DNA from: Hybos culiciformis
Lineage: Eukaryota; Arthropoda; Insecta; Diptera; Hybotidae
DNA: 64,000 nt
Assembly (NCBI GenBank): GCA_964007475.1
Contig: OZ023273.1
Coordinates: 87,624,930-87,688,929 of the forward strand
Direction of reading: 5' to 3'
Shown here: in pieces, positions 1 through 12,569 of the stretch
Layout: each line of letters begins with the position of its first letter
Numbering within the stretch: position 1 is the first letter of the stretch
Notes under the pieces: generated by a model
What the model saw: only the letters and a program-made list of their open reading frames with translations
Databases searched by the model: none
Told to the model about the DNA's origin: nothing
Made by a program: the position numbers and the translations under genes

Positions 1-2
1 AA

Positions 3-125
3 GTCGCCAGTACTGCACGTTATCATTTGTGCCGCTGTAAGTACGCCAACAACCATTTTCAATATAAGATAAGCGTTCATCTGAATGCACATCTTTTATG
101 TTATTATGCTCATAGATTTGTTTAG
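3..125 (+). pseudogene. possible C2H2 zinc-finger exon fragment
   Basis: Frame 3 is open for about 40 codons from the window edge and contains closely spaced Cys and His residues (HLCRCKYANN... SVHLNAH), loosely like an insect C2H2 finger. It ends at a TAG near position 123. The sequence here is less AT-rich than what follows. There is no start codon, and the Cys spacing is not canonical. It could equally be chance. Only the part inside the window can be judged. Confidence 0.2.
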
Positions 126-130
126 CAAAA

Positions 131-3100
131 TTTTTGTACCAATATCCTGGTTATATTTTAAACAATTTCAGCAAAAAAAATTTTTCCATTACTGGCGCTA
201 ATGTTTTATTTTTTATTGAGGTACTATTAAATTTCCGGATGTAAATTGATTTAAACTTTATTCAAGTACTGTCGGTATTTTATTAATATGTTCTAAATAA
301 TTTTTATATTATTCTTTTTTTAACATTCATATAATATGTATATTTTTGCAATCCATATTCCCACATATAATATGTTCATATAAATAAAGTCTCATAATAA
401 TCACGGAATTATTGATTGCCAAAAAACACTTATGGTTATATAACGGGAAAATACGTTATTTTGATATCAAAAATTTATATGAAAAATTTTATTTAGTGAT
501 TTTATCACAATTCCCAATCAAAAAGTTCCTATATACAAAATTTTATCCTCAAATTTATTAAATTGTGCAATTAGGCGTAATTTAACTACAATATTTATGT
601 TATTTACGTGACACGGTCTTACAATTTAATAAAATATTGTTTATATTTTTTAGGTAAAAATAAAAATTAGTTTATTTTTTTTTTAAATTTGCGATAAAAC
701 ATATACACAATAAACATAACGATATGGAAAAGTTGATTTACAAATTATGTTTATTTTTAATTGTAATCTTATTTTTAAGAAGAATATTATCAAAATTTCG
801 TAATACAGAAGAAAAGATATTAAAAATATTGACTGTATATAGTCGTGCTTTTCGAAACGAATCTGTGATTGATAATTTGTGATTAATAATTTGTGTTAAA
901 AAGAAGAATATTGAAATATGCGGAATAAATATAGGTATAACGATAGGTATAACGATAGGTATAAAGATAGGATGAATGCAGCAATCTTAATCAACATTTA
1001 CATAAATTCCTTAAATTATGCTGTATGTGTTTTCATTTGGACAATGCTATATTCTAAAGCCCTATATTTTAAAGTTTTATAGTCGTAAAATTTATTATTT
1101 CTCTGAATAGCCACTAATGCTAAGCGGCTATTACCTACTTATTTTATTATTAAAATTTTTTTTTATCTCCAATTATTAACGTGAACGGACTCAAATTGTT
1201 ATCAGTTCTTAAACATGTGTGCTTTTTAAAGTCTCACAATCTATAGCTGCTTAATTTAAAAATTATAATTGTGAACTTCAATGTGGAATACTTAATTTCA
1301 ATACGAGAATTATAATTTTTAATATGAGAATAATGAAATTCAAATGAAGGGAAAGATATGTACTACTATAGCTGCTAAGTTCATGTGATATTCACAAGCA
1401 TAGTTGGATTTATAAATTATCAAATAAGAATAGGTTCTTTCAAGAAAGCAAATGATGTAAAGCAAAGGGATCAATCGAAAAAAGTGATTGTATGTATTTG
1501 TTGTTTTTTATGGAAAAGGGGAAAGCTTTGTAAACTGATTGGTGAAATAATTTGAATTGTACTCTAACAATTATGTTAATGTTAATTATGTAACTCTCAT
1601 TGGAGTTGAACAAAAGTTAAGAAAATATACAAATACATGTAATATATGTACTTAATAATTAATAATTATTCAAAAAAGTTTTTTTGAACTTTGACATTAA
1701 TATAAATTTAAAAGTGGTTGATTATATTCCAGTTAGGTATAGATATAGATACACATTTTTTTTATTAAATTTAATTAGAAAAAAATAATAATTGATTCCT
1801 TAAATTGAATGAAAATTCCGTTTAAAAATGTATAATTTAATTGATTACAGCAATAGAACATTTTAAAAAAAAACTTAGAAAGTTTAGGAGTAAAAAAAAA
1901 ATTAAAAGAATATTAAAATCTTATAAAAGTTCAATAATTATTTTTTCTCATTTTTTTTAATATCTTTTTTTTTTTTTATATATAAAACTGAACAAACTGT
2001 ATATAATATAATACACATAATGTAGAACGCTATATATTATAAAATATTTGAAGAAAAAAACTTTTTACATTTATAGCAAAAAAGTCATTACTTATGAAAT
2101 ACCACGAAGAATCTTAATAAATTTTCTTAAAATATAAAACTTTAATTAAAAACGTTAAGAAAAAAGTATTTTTTTTTTTTTCTCAATTAACGATGTTATA
2201 TGTTTTAATTATTTGAGTATTACGAAAATAAAGAAATAAAGGAAATACAAATTCTATTTACATAGCTTCTTATTTTCAGCATTCTGTGGTTTTGGTCCAA
2301 CCTTTTTTAAATTATAACTTTAATAAAGTGTATATATGACCACCGCTTTAAATGAACAACACCTTGCGGTAGTAACCAAAAAAAAATTATATATAAATGT
2401 TTAAGCAAATTCTTTATTAGTAAGTATTTATACAAACGTTAACAAGTCTTAATCGAACGAAAATAAATATGTACTATATACACATTTATATAGAAGGAAA
2501 CACCAAAAGAAATTTAAACACTTCTGTTTAAAGAGTAATTAAACTTAAAATGTAGTGAATAAAATGCAATAAAGGGTTCATTGTGATAAAAATAAAATGG
2601 TCATTTTACAAAATTACATTTGTCCGCTATTAAATTTTTAATTTTTGGCGGATAGTATAGTAGTATATCGATATTTTATTTTTTTTATGGCGGGAATCAA
2701 ACCTTCTTTTTAGCAACTTATCCACCGGCTACGGGATCAAAAGGGGTTTTTAGGTGTCAGAGCTGCAGGGATTAAAACCCCGTTTTTCGGAACTTTATCT
2801 ATGTTAAGCTATGTTTTACAATAGTGAGTTATATACCAAAAATAAACTCGATATTGCTGTTCATAATTATATCTTATCTCAAAATCCTAATTATTGAAAA
2901 CTTTAAATATTTTTACATCTTTCCGAAAATATGAAAATGCAGACATCGTATCTGTTTATTGTTGCCACAAATTTAATGTGAATATAATAATACCGTATAA
3001 CAACAAAATTATTAATACATGTTGTACCTACAAGTTACATGTGTACATAAATATATGCATAATTCTATGTGTTATATAAATTTTAACATTTTTATTTTTA

Positions 3101-4140
3101 CCAAACGTATAATACACATTATCTATTTAAAAAATTATTGTAATACATAATGTTTATTTTATATGTATATATATATATATTATGTAGGTTTGAACATGTG
3201 ATTAATATTTTATTATTTTCTTACTGAGTTCATAAAAGTTTTCGATGAGAAATATTGGGCTATAAAATTTTTTTTTTTATTTTCCTCTAACTTAAAAAAT
3301 TCAGTTGTTTGAAAAAATAATTTTTATTTTTATTTTCCTTTTTCAATTTGAACAAAAATTTTTTTGTATTATTATTATTATATGAAATGGAATCAGTGAA
3401 TCCTTAAAACCTAAATATTTCAAAAATGTCTTTTTAATATTTAATACGTGAAATCCGAAATATAAAGAAAAGATATAAAAGAGCATTTTATTTATACAAA
3501 TCATAAGACCCTTATCAAAGAAAATAATACTTAAGGATGCGATGATGAGCTTTACTTTTAAAAACTTTAACGTGCACAGAATAAACTTTGTTTTTTTTTT
3601 CCTTTCATTTTCAAAATGTGATGTTTTAAAAACATAATAACAATAAATACTTATAAAAATAAAAATATTTTTGAAACATTTTTTTTTGCTTGTCCTCCAT
3701 TAATGTGAAAAAAAAAAGAAATCATTTTCCGAAATCCGTATTTATATTTTTTTTCTTTTTGCTATTTATCTAAGGATTTCCGGTTTTAAAAATAGATTTC
3801 AGCAAAAAAAAAACAAACATTTAAAGTTCATTAATTGCTAAATACTCTGAATATAGTATTGTGTAGAAACTAAAATGTATTTCAGTTGAACTATAAGAAC
3901 TGTAAGAAAGATTACCAAAAAGCATAGGCATAAATGATATTGATTTAGTTGAAATTTAATTTTGCAGTTTATTTTATCTTAAAATAAGTTTTTAAGTATT
4001 TGAATTTTTTTAATTTTGTCCACAAATATTTAATTTTCTAAATTTACACGATTAACAAAATCATAGTCTTATAATATAATAGTGTAAATTGGGAATTGTC
4101 TCTGTTTTTTCATTATTTAAGTGGTGCGGTGTCTTAAGGT
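131..4140. other. AT-rich non-coding stretch
   Basis: No open frame here resembles a protein. The stretch holds poly-A/T runs, a short TA run near 3160, and a slightly GC-richer patch at 2695-2800 in which a G4T4-type arm (GGGGTTTT, about 2741) and an A4C4-type arm (AAAACCCC, about 2775) could pair as a hairpin. I see nothing else I can name. Confidence 0.6.
931..968. repeat. 12-bp tandem repeat
   Basis: A unit reading ATAGGTATAACG is repeated three times head to tail, and the third copy has one change. It lies in non-coding DNA. Confidence 0.8.
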
Positions 4141-4145
4141 AAAGG

Positions 4146-4300
4146 GACATAACGTAAATTTATTTTATGTCTTTATTGAAAAGTAAAGAATTAAAAGGAC
4201 GCAAGATAAATTTACTTTATGTCGCTTTCATGTGGACATAAAATAAATTTATTTTATGTCCATTTTGAGCAAAGTTAAAAGTGACATAAAGTAAATTTTT
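4146..4300. repeat. cluster of four 26-bp palindromes
   Basis: Palindromic units begin with GACATAA and end with TTATGTC. They lie at 4146-4171, 4198-4223 and 4235-4260 (the last is a perfect 26-bp palindrome), with a half unit at 4283. Each is centred on AAATTT. No gene is adjacent. They could be protein-binding sites or remnants of foldback DNA. Confidence 0.8.
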
Positions 4301-4915
4301 AATTTTTTAAATATAGTGTAATTTTCGGAAAAAGAGAACAAAAATTGGGGATTCTTCCGAATAGGGGGCGTGAGGTTTCGGGACGACGTCATCACCAAGG
4401 AGTACTATCGGCAATAGGGACTTAGGACATATATGTCATTGTACCCGCAAATGCCATCTAGTGACCGAAAAACGCAACAACATTCTAGAACTATAAATGT
4501 AGGTAATAAAATTACATATGTTTTAAAAAAAAAGTTCAAAAAATCTCCAAAGACTTCGGAGTAAATTGCATTTATAACTTTTTCAAGCATTTCACCTTTT
4601 CACCTTATATTTAAAAAAAAAAATTCGGTTGAAATTTAGGAATTTTGGCCTAATCTAAAAAAATTGTTTTTACATAATTTTGAAGAGCACAAATACAAGT
4701 TTTTGTAGCACAAATAGGCACAAATTAAGCACTAAATGATAGCATCATTATTTTTTCGAAATACGAATCCGGCCAGAGTGACCCCTTGACCCAAGTGCGA
4801 AATTCGAAAATCAAAATTTTATTTACTACCTGCAAGTGAAATCATTTTTAATAAATCAGTCTATTTCTGAATCTTGTAGCGAAACATTTAACACTTTTTA
4901 AAAAAATAAAAATTA

Positions 4916-4981
4916 TATAAATTTTTATTTTTGTAAATAATTTTTATTTTTGTAAATAATTTTTTATTTTTGTTAATAATT
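4916..4981. repeat. about 21-bp tandem repeat
   Basis: Three head-to-tail copies of an AT-only-plus-G unit (TTTTTATTTTTGTAAATAA and variants). Confidence 0.75.
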
Positions 4982-5646
4982 GAATTTGATATTGAATAAA
5001 TGGATTATATTAGAAGATCTTATGGTTCGCATCTACTAGCATCAAAAGGTAGCATACAAAAAGTATCCAAAAGGTAGCATACATTTCGTTTGCACAGATA
5101 CGATGAATGCATTACCAATTTCGATTAGATCGATCATTAATTTTTCCGCATTTATTTGTGCTTGTTGTATCAAATTTGGATTTTATGTGAACGATCTAAT
5201 TATAAATTATACGTGTCGTAAAATATTGACGATATTTTTATAAAATATTTACGATATTTGTATATAGGAGTTGAATTGGTTTTAATTCAATATTCGTAAT
5301 ATAATATAGTTATTAAATTACGAATTTCGTTTAGAACAATATTTCAAACTTCAGTTGTTGGTAAAAGCAAGAAATGAATTGATTTTTTTTAATAATAATC
5401 ATTTTGTGATAGAAAATCTTCTAAATCATTATAAAGATTTTTCTTCTTTCATTAAAGATGGATTTAAAAAATAAATAAAAATGATGAACTAAGCATACAT
5501 CTCCAAAATTTTCGTATAAGAGAATAAATTATTTGTTAGCATTCAATTCGATTATAGTTGACGTTTGTGGATTCGAATTTTTTAGCATAAAATATGGTTT
5601 GATCAAATCACATTAAAATGTTTTAATTTTCTTAAAAAAACAAAAT

Positions 5647-6239
5647 TTGATCCTTAATAGTTACAAATTTGATGATACTGATATCAGTAGGGTAAATCAA
5701 ATTAAAGATTGCGGTGTTATTTTTAATAATAATATGTCCTTCAACTCCCACATTGAGATGATTATATCTAAAGCTTACATGAGGCTTGGATTTTTAAAAA
5801 GAAATTGTTTAAATTTCAAGGATCCTTATACACTTAAAGCTATTTATACTACTCAGGTTAGATCAATTTTGGGATGCCTTACTACCAGATTCATATAAAT
5901 AAAATAGAAAGTGTGCAAAAAAGATTTATCAAGTTTTGTCTAAGGTCTCTTAACTTTGATTCAAATGCTAACGTGTCATCCTACACTGGTAAATGCAGAT
6001 TAATCGGGTTAGAAACCTTATATAATAGAAGAATTGTAGCTAGTACAATCTTTGCTTATGACGTTATTACTTCTAAATTAAACTGTCCAAATTTAACCGG
6101 TCTACTTGATATAAGAATTCCTAGAAGTGGTTTGCGATCTGAATCATTTTTATCTATTCCGTTTCGTAGAACAAATTATTCGTATTATGAGCCTTTAAGT
6201 AATTGTATACACCGAAAAAATTATCCTACTCGTGGTTAG
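5647..6239 (+). pseudogene. LINE reverse transcriptase C-terminal fragment
   Basis: Two overlapping open frames (5647-5898 and 5874-6239) together match the C-terminal end of a CR1/Jockey-type non-LTR retrotransposon RT. The first carries the post-palm region (IKDCGVIFNNNMSFNSHIE, then RLGFLKRN). The second carries the typical YYQIHINKIESVQKRFIKF block, which in these elements follows a 'leYgs.vWnP' motif. The frame change near 5880 and the lack of endonuclease and catalytic RT motifs show a broken, 5'-truncated copy. No polyA tail is obvious after the stop. The family assignment rests on motif recognition only. Confidence 0.8.
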
Positions 6240-6399
6240 TATAAAGTGACGTAGGGATATTCGTTTTCTTGTGGTTAGGATAAAAAATTTCCCCTCTTTT
6301 AAAATTTGTAAGAAGTACATTGTGTTCTTTGCAAAACATTTATGTACTGCAACCTGGAAGTATGTATTTTAAGTGAGTATAATTAATTTGGAAATTTTT

Positions 6400-7150
6400 A
6401 AAGTGCTCGAACTACTACTGAGTACGATATAGTTGTAACGAATTCATTGTACTTATTAGAATTTTATAATGGTTTAAAATGTTAACCGAAGTAAGGATAT
6501 TTATACCCTTTTTAAGTTCTTAATTATTGACGCAAGTTGATTAAAATCTTTTACGAAGCAAGCTATATACTTGTTTCAGATATAATATATTTGATACTAG
6601 TGTAGAATAACATTGAAGTTAAAAGAATAGTATTATATTCAGTTGAAAATAAACTCACAATAACTTAAATATATTTGTCATTAACATATGATGATATTAA
6701 GCACAGATCGAAATGTACTTATTTGGAGCATATTATACCATTAACATCTCTATTGTACTTGATTCTACGTCGCGATTATCCTGGAAGCTAGGATAATAAT
6801 CTCAATGGAAAACCAGATTGGTACTTGTTATGAGCTTTCAATTTTAAATAAACTTCTTATAATTAAAGTAAATACTTGTCATAATCTATAATGACATTAT
6901 ACTCATACATAAATGTACTTATTTTGAGTACATTATAATTATTTTTGTGTACATTATTGTTTAGAAACTAGGATAATATTCTTAATGCAAGGTCAAAGTT
7001 ATACCAATCACAAGCTTTGTGCGCAACGATGTTTTTATTAATAAACGAAGTTTTCTTATAAGAAGAATGAACTTTTCATTCATTCCTAGTATGATATAAA
7101 TAGAATACACATTTTTATAGGAACTAGTGGAAAGTCCATTCTTTCGACCC
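6400..7150. repeat. diverged direct repeats, about 190-230 bp apart
   Basis: Recurring blocks occur in order: 'ATGTACTTATTT.GAG.ATATTATA', 'GGATAATAxTCTxAATGxAA' and 'CTTCTTATAA'. They are seen around 6705-6870 and again around 6905-7065, with weaker traces from 6410. This looks like an old satellite-like or duplicated repeat. There is no coding content. Confidence 0.45.
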
Positions 7151-8020
7151 TATGAAATGAATAAAAAAATATTTTATTTTATATAATTCAATATATATAA
7201 AAATAATAATATTGTAGAAATACTGATAACATTAAACATACTTCGAATGGCAATAATTAAAATGTGGATTCTAAAATTATATTTAGTAAAAGATCTTAAA
7301 ATTATATTTAGTATAACTTAAACCTAATAGAGAGATCATGCTTTAACGTCGTATTTTAAAAATATTCTTAATATAACTTAAGGAAATCTGAAGCGTTCGA
7401 CGGAAACTACAGATAAGAGCAACAAACCTAAAAAAAAGTTTTAAAATAAAAAAGATATAAATATGTATTTAATAAACAAATTTATTTATTCTTTAGTCTT
7501 GTTCAACAAAATTTAAATTTAATTATATAGATAGAATAATTTTTTGTGTTCACAAATTCATTTTTTTTATTGAATATTATTTTTTAAAGCTAATAAAAAT
7601 CTAATTCACATATTTGATTCTATTAATTCCATTCAAAAATAAAGGAAATGTTTTTCAAATGTTTAGAAATTTAATAAAATCAACATTACAAAACAATTTT
7701 TAATAATTTAATTATAAAGTCATAAAAATAATCCTCAAATCTAATTCAGTGTCAAATGCTCTTTCAAAGTATTTTTCATTTATATTTAAGAGTCTTAAAA
7801 CTACAAAATATTAATTCTTACATGCTAACAGTTTATTCTGGTTAATTTCTGTTGTTACTACATTGATATTTTAATTTTTTTAATTTGTTGATCGAATGGT
7901 GATCTAAAAGATGTTTTAGATTGTGTATTGTGACAGGAAAGGTAGGGTGTTTTAAAGAAATTTTAATACAAAAAAATATAATTTTAAATTGGAAAAAAAA
8001 ATTACATTTATTAAAAAAAT
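7150..8020. other. AT-rich non-coding stretch
   Basis: No open frame, inverted repeat or RNA gene that I can support. Confidence 0.5.
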
Positions 8021-8024
8021 TTAC

Positions 8025-8457
8025 TCATTTTGATTTTCGTTGATCCAGCTGAAAGAACAAGCCCTGATAGTTAAAGTTAAAGATGATTTTTTGAAATAAG
8101 AGCCAGCAATGTTGACTTTCTTTATGATATTCCAAATTAAACACCCAAAAATTTTGAAGCATACCTCGACTCTAAAAATAAAAAAAAAATTAAAACACAC
8201 AAATAAAAGAAGGAATTTATGTAATTTAGTAGTGATTAAGTAATAAGCTTATATACCTTAGACAAACTTATTGCTGGAAAACTTGACAAATAATCTGAAA
8301 AGTTGTTTTGCTTAAGAATTTTGTGGAGATAGAATTTACATTTTGTCCGATTTTTGAACTATTTTTTCCATGTTCAATATTTTTAATAAAATAAAAAGTG
8401 GCTTCTTCGGTTTCAATGTTTTCCAAGCAAAAATTTCTATTCCTTGGAGTTGTTCAC
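8025..8457 (-). pseudogene. possible spliced gene remnant, unidentified
   Basis: On the minus strand, an AG acceptor at 8459-8458 opens a frame starting GEQLQGIEIFAW. It runs about 40 codons to a TAA. A second frame then carries DYLSSFPAISLSK up to a consensus-like donor (AAG/GTATAT, exon end 8257). A T-rich intron ends in TTTTTAG, and a last exon from 8171 reads on to a stop at 8025. Donor, pyrimidine tract and acceptor fall in the right order, so this may be an old host or transposon gene with a frameshift. I do not recognise the protein. Chance is a real alternative. Confidence 0.25.
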
Positions 8458-8894
8458 CTAATATATTTAAAATAAAAGAATAATTGATTATTTTTATAAA
8501 AAAATGGTTTTTAAAGCATACTTCTAGTTAGTTGCTAATCTCACTAACTGCAATGAACTTTTTATATTCTTATATTATAAGATCACAAATAAAATTTTTT
8601 TAATTTAAAATAATAATAATCAATAGCAATTGAATTCTTTATTCCATTCGAAATTGGATTTAAGATCAAATCGAAATACGTAATAACTGCCGGGCTGAAG
8701 TTTCGGATTCTAGCAAATTCGACTTCTATGAAATTAAATTTTGTCGTAAAAATCAAAAAAGGGTAAGTGATTACTAAAACAACGAAAACCAATTAGCTTA
8801 GAAATATTTAAATGTTTTTTAAAATGTTAATTTTAAAGAAAATTATATTTACGATAAGCGAACCTGCGATTTACACACAGATGAATTTAACTTA

Positions 8895-9430
8895 TTATAA
8901 ACGAAAATAAATCCCGATTTGACCCTTTTTTTGAGGAGAGTTAGAGGTGGTCTCCCAGATATCAAATCCAAAAAGGTTTTCGGGTGAAAGCATCCAAAGT
9001 TTTCTTGTATTGTTTTCTATATTTGGAAAAAGGTGGTCTGGAAAAAACACGCGGAGCGGGCGGTCTTTTGAAGTTAGCTGAGAGCATTGCGGGTGGACGC
9101 TTCGGGCTCGCGTACAAACCGCACCTTCGGGACAATCTATTATATGAAAACTTTGAATAACCATTTCTCCGAAACGGTATTTCCCTTCAAAAACCGTCTT
9201 GGATTTAACTTTTGGACGGCCGCCTCTATCTCATCTACAAAAATAAGGAAAATCGGAATAAAAAAAAATCAACCCGTACCGTGCCCTAAACAAATGAAAA
9301 CTTTAGAGGGCCTCGGATCCAAAAATTTTCTACCACCCACCAAGTTTCAGCGAAATCGGACGTGTGAACCTAAACTGCCCTTTAGCGGGATAACTTTGGG
9401 GAAAATGAATAGACGTACCTTTTAAGCCAA
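8895..9430. repeat. GC-richer unclassified interspersed repeat
   Basis: Base composition rises sharply here (GCGGAGCGGGCGG, GGACGGCCGCC). Phrases such as 'AAGTTTCAGCGAAATCGGACG' are typical of old interspersed repeats in insect genomes, and resemble the 'AAATCGGACGAACTT' units elsewhere in this window. Frames of 89-112 codons on both strands look like read-through, with no domain. Probably a decayed transposon. Confidence 0.5.
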
Positions 9431-11308
9431 AAATGAAAATAGGTAAATAATAAATTTACCAATACGCCAATTTCAGTAAGTAATCCCAGTTTGCACGCCA
9501 TAAAACTAAAAAAAATATATTTTTATATATTTTGTACTTACCTGAATATTTTCCTTTTTTTTATTACAAATAAACAAAAAAAAAATGTTGATTACTTTTT
9601 TTATTATTAATTAATTTTATTTATTTTGTGAATTCACTTAATTCACAATTAATTGATAAGTTTTCTGTATAAAAAACGTGTTATCGCGCTAACTGAGAAT
9701 AAACTATATTCTCCACTTTAGAAAAAGCGGTAAAATTAAAAAAATAAATACTTTATGCAGGTATTTTGTACTTTTTACAAAATATTTTCTTTGTAGTTAT
9801 ACTATTGTTCTCAAACTACGCACAAAAAACTTTCAACTAATACATTTCTATATGTATGAAGTAATATTTATTCACGATAGATCAAAAATTAACTTCTGAC
9901 AAGTAAACAAATAATTATTGATTTACAAGTTAAAGGCACAGAATTCAATATATATAGAACACGCCTTAGAAAATATTTTTGAGTCCAGCATAAATTATGT
10001 TTTTGTGTCACAACATAAAAAAAGTGTTGTCATTCGAAAAATATAAACAGTACAAATTATGAAAATGCTTATAACAAATTATTTGCATTTATGAAAATTT
10101 TTATGATATTTACCAGCAAAAATAAATTTCAAGAAAAATATTTGAAAATATAACTAAAAACTTCTCTTTTGAATGTTGAGGCAATTAATCTATTGGGATT
10201 TTAAAATAAATTTGAAGTTTGAACCCTAAATAAATCATTAACATTAATTTGAGAAAAAAATTTATCGATAAATATCAATACATACGTTTAGTTGTAAAAT
10301 ATAAAATTTATTAAGAGAAAGTTATATATTATATAATATTCGGAGGCTTAATATAGAATAAAAAGTAAAATAATATAATATAAATAATACGTGAACAAAA
10401 TATTATTGTCCTCAAAAATGAATTATTTTTGTTAAGCGTGATTTAAGAATTTTACACCACAAATTTAAGGAAATTTGTTTACTCTCATAATTTTCAAATA
10501 TTCTGTTCCAATCGCTTTATTTAAAAAATTCAGTGGCTTTCTAAATCATTATCTATGTCAAACTTAAATTGTGTTGAATAAAATTTAATTTTACGCTGTG
10601 AACATAATCACGAATGCGAGTTGAGTTAAATGGTGTAAATTTCGTTTTCGTCGTTATGTTTACAGCTTATGCGAAAAAATTTCAAATTTTTTAAATAAAT
10701 AGTTGCTTATATTGATTGAATAAATGACACATCTGAAATAATTTTAATAGAAGGCATTGCATTTTAAACGTTTTTTTATTTTTTAATAAATTTTCGAGAA
10801 TATGTATAATATATAATAATAAAAATATTAATAATAATAAAATAAATAATTCCTACATTATTTGTAAAAATATTGTGGACTTAAAAAGAAAATAAAAATC
10901 AAAATGATTATTTTTCGTACAATTGTTATCAATGCGGTAATACTACAAATGTATGAAGCATGGTCAACTGTTTATTGTTATTTGACTCTCTGACTCTCTG
11001 TTATGCTGGACTCAAAAAAATTTATGCTTTTGTATAGAAAACATAGCATGGATTTCATCTAGTTGTATAATATATCTATGGTTAAAGGGGGTTCACTAAA
11101 AACATTATAGTTAAAGTGCACTGTTTCAAAAAAATTCAAAATATTTATTGATATTTTCGCAAGAAAAATCAAACGAAAATTTTTTGTCAACATAAGAATT
11201 ACTTTGATCATGTGGTCGGGAAACAATCTGAATAAGTCGTAGTAATTTTGATATTAATTTACAGTACCTTCCAATATTTAACTTAAAAAATAAATTGATT
11301 GCAGTAGG
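9430..11308. other. AT-rich non-coding stretch with weak inverted repeat
   Basis: The block TTTTTGAGTCCAGCATAA at about 9977 recurs in inverted form at about 11001-11018. This could mark the ends of an element of roughly 1 kb, but no target duplication is clear. 9750-9990 is also an old copy of 12990-13240 (separate entry). No gene is seen. Confidence 0.4.
9750..9990. repeat. diverged repeat, copy A
   Basis: Shares with 12990-13240, in the same order, the blocks AATGCAGG, GGTACTTT, ATTATTCTCAAACT.CGCA.AAAA and CTTTCAAC/CTTCCAAC. Non-coding. Confidence 0.5.
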
Positions 11309-11310
11309 TA

Positions 11311-12567
11311 CACTGAGAGAAAAAACCGTAGTAAAATCAACTAAAATTGCTTTGGTAAAATAATTTGCATGGAATTCATAAAACTAAGTAGTAGCAACTA
11401 AGTTATTAGGTAGTTTGTACATGGTAAAAACATCAAAAGTTTAGTTGAACCATCATAAATTTTTTGAATGATTCTTACAAGTTTTAGATAACTTTTTTAC
11501 TACTCATAAAAAAATAGTAAGATGAACAAATCATACTAAATTCCAAAATCATAGTTTTTTTATACAAGTTATTGGTAATATTATACATTGTTTTAAAATG
11601 AAAACTTCGATAAATCATCAGAAAAAAATTAGATGATTTATAGAAGTGGAGCAACTGTTAAATTATCCAAATGCTTGTATAAATTACTAAAACAATTATA
11701 AAGTTTGTATGAAAACTTCGACAAATCATCTAAAAAAAATGGATCTGTTAAATTATCCAAATACTTGCATAAATTACAAAATCAATGTATAAAGTTTGTT
11801 TGAAAACTTCGACAAATCATCTAAAAATCTTAGTTGATCTATACAACTGCTTGTATAAAATTACTAAAACCAATGTATAAAGTTTTAAGAGATACCGAAT
11901 TTATATTTTCTATTTAATACATTGTTTAATATATAGTGGCATAGCTCAGCGGAACACTCTACATCACATTGAACACAGCGATTAAGCAACATCTGGTAGT
12001 GATAGTACTTAGATGGGTGACCGGTAAGCAAATAAAAACAAATAAAAAACAAGTAAATACAAAAAAAACACAAAAAAAAAAACAAGTAAATACAAAAAAA
12101 AACACAAAAAAAAACAAGTAAATACAAAAAAAAAAAACAAAAATTAACAAAAAAACCAAAAAAAGAAAAAAAAACAAAAAAAAACAAAAAAAAACAAAAA
12201 AAAAACAAAAAAAACAAAAAAAAAACAAAAAAAAAGAAAATCAAAAATAAAAAACCAAAAAAAAACCATTTGAGTTGAGGTGTTTTTTTGCTGGTGCATT
12301 TGAGGGGTTTTTGGTATAATTATCTACGTATCAATTATCTAAGTTACTTCGATGTTTTGTACAAAATACTTTGTTAATTTGTACAGTACCATTATCTAAA
12401 AGATCACACATGTCCATGTATGAATTATCTAAGCCACAATGTGTAATACATCACCTATTTAAAATTTGCTGGTTCAGCAAAAACCTCCGATGGATCAATA
12501 ATGCCGTATTTTTTTGGAGCGCTATACTATGTTTTTTGTTAATTCTACATAAGTTTTTGGCTCAGTG
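11311..12567. mobile_element. TIR element with 5S-rRNA-like core (Pol III-type element 1)
   Basis: The left end reads CACTGAGAGAAAAAA at 11311 and the right end, inverted, reads CACTGAGCCAAAAA, ending at 12567. TA lies directly outside both ends (11309-11310, 12568-12569), consistent with a 2-bp target duplication. The left arm repeats an 'AAATCATCTAAAA ... TACTTGxATAAATTAC' motif several times. The middle holds a conserved box (11897-11924), a 5S-like module, a long A/C-rich run and a second box (12267-12316). No transposase is encoded, so it would be non-autonomous. The CAC...GTG ends and 2-bp duplication recall CACTA/CMC-type transposons, but the family is my inference. Confidence 0.7.
11938..12023 (+). 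ncRNA. 5S-rRNA-like module inside the TIR element
   Basis: The segment GATTAAGCAACATCTGGTAG followed by GATAGTACTTAGATGGGTGACCG matches the internal control region (box A, intermediate element, box C) of eukaryotic 5S rRNA. The 5' part (ATAGCTCAGCGGAACACTCTACATC) is only loosely 5S-like and also resembles a tRNA A box. It is not a 5S gene: the 3' third is replaced by an A-rich run. It is probably a Pol III promoter remnant, as in 5S-derived SINEs. Confidence 0.75.
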
Positions 12568-12569
12568 TA

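Noticed and set aside
11938..12023. A genuine 5S rRNA gene
   Set aside because: Only the internal control region matches; the 3' third is replaced by A-rich sequence and the 5' stem has no partner.
11885..12244. Phe/Leu-rich hydrophobic frames on the minus strand
   Set aside because: Read-through of the A-rich run inside Pol III-type element 1; no coding features. Same for 47814-48315 and 58695-58916.
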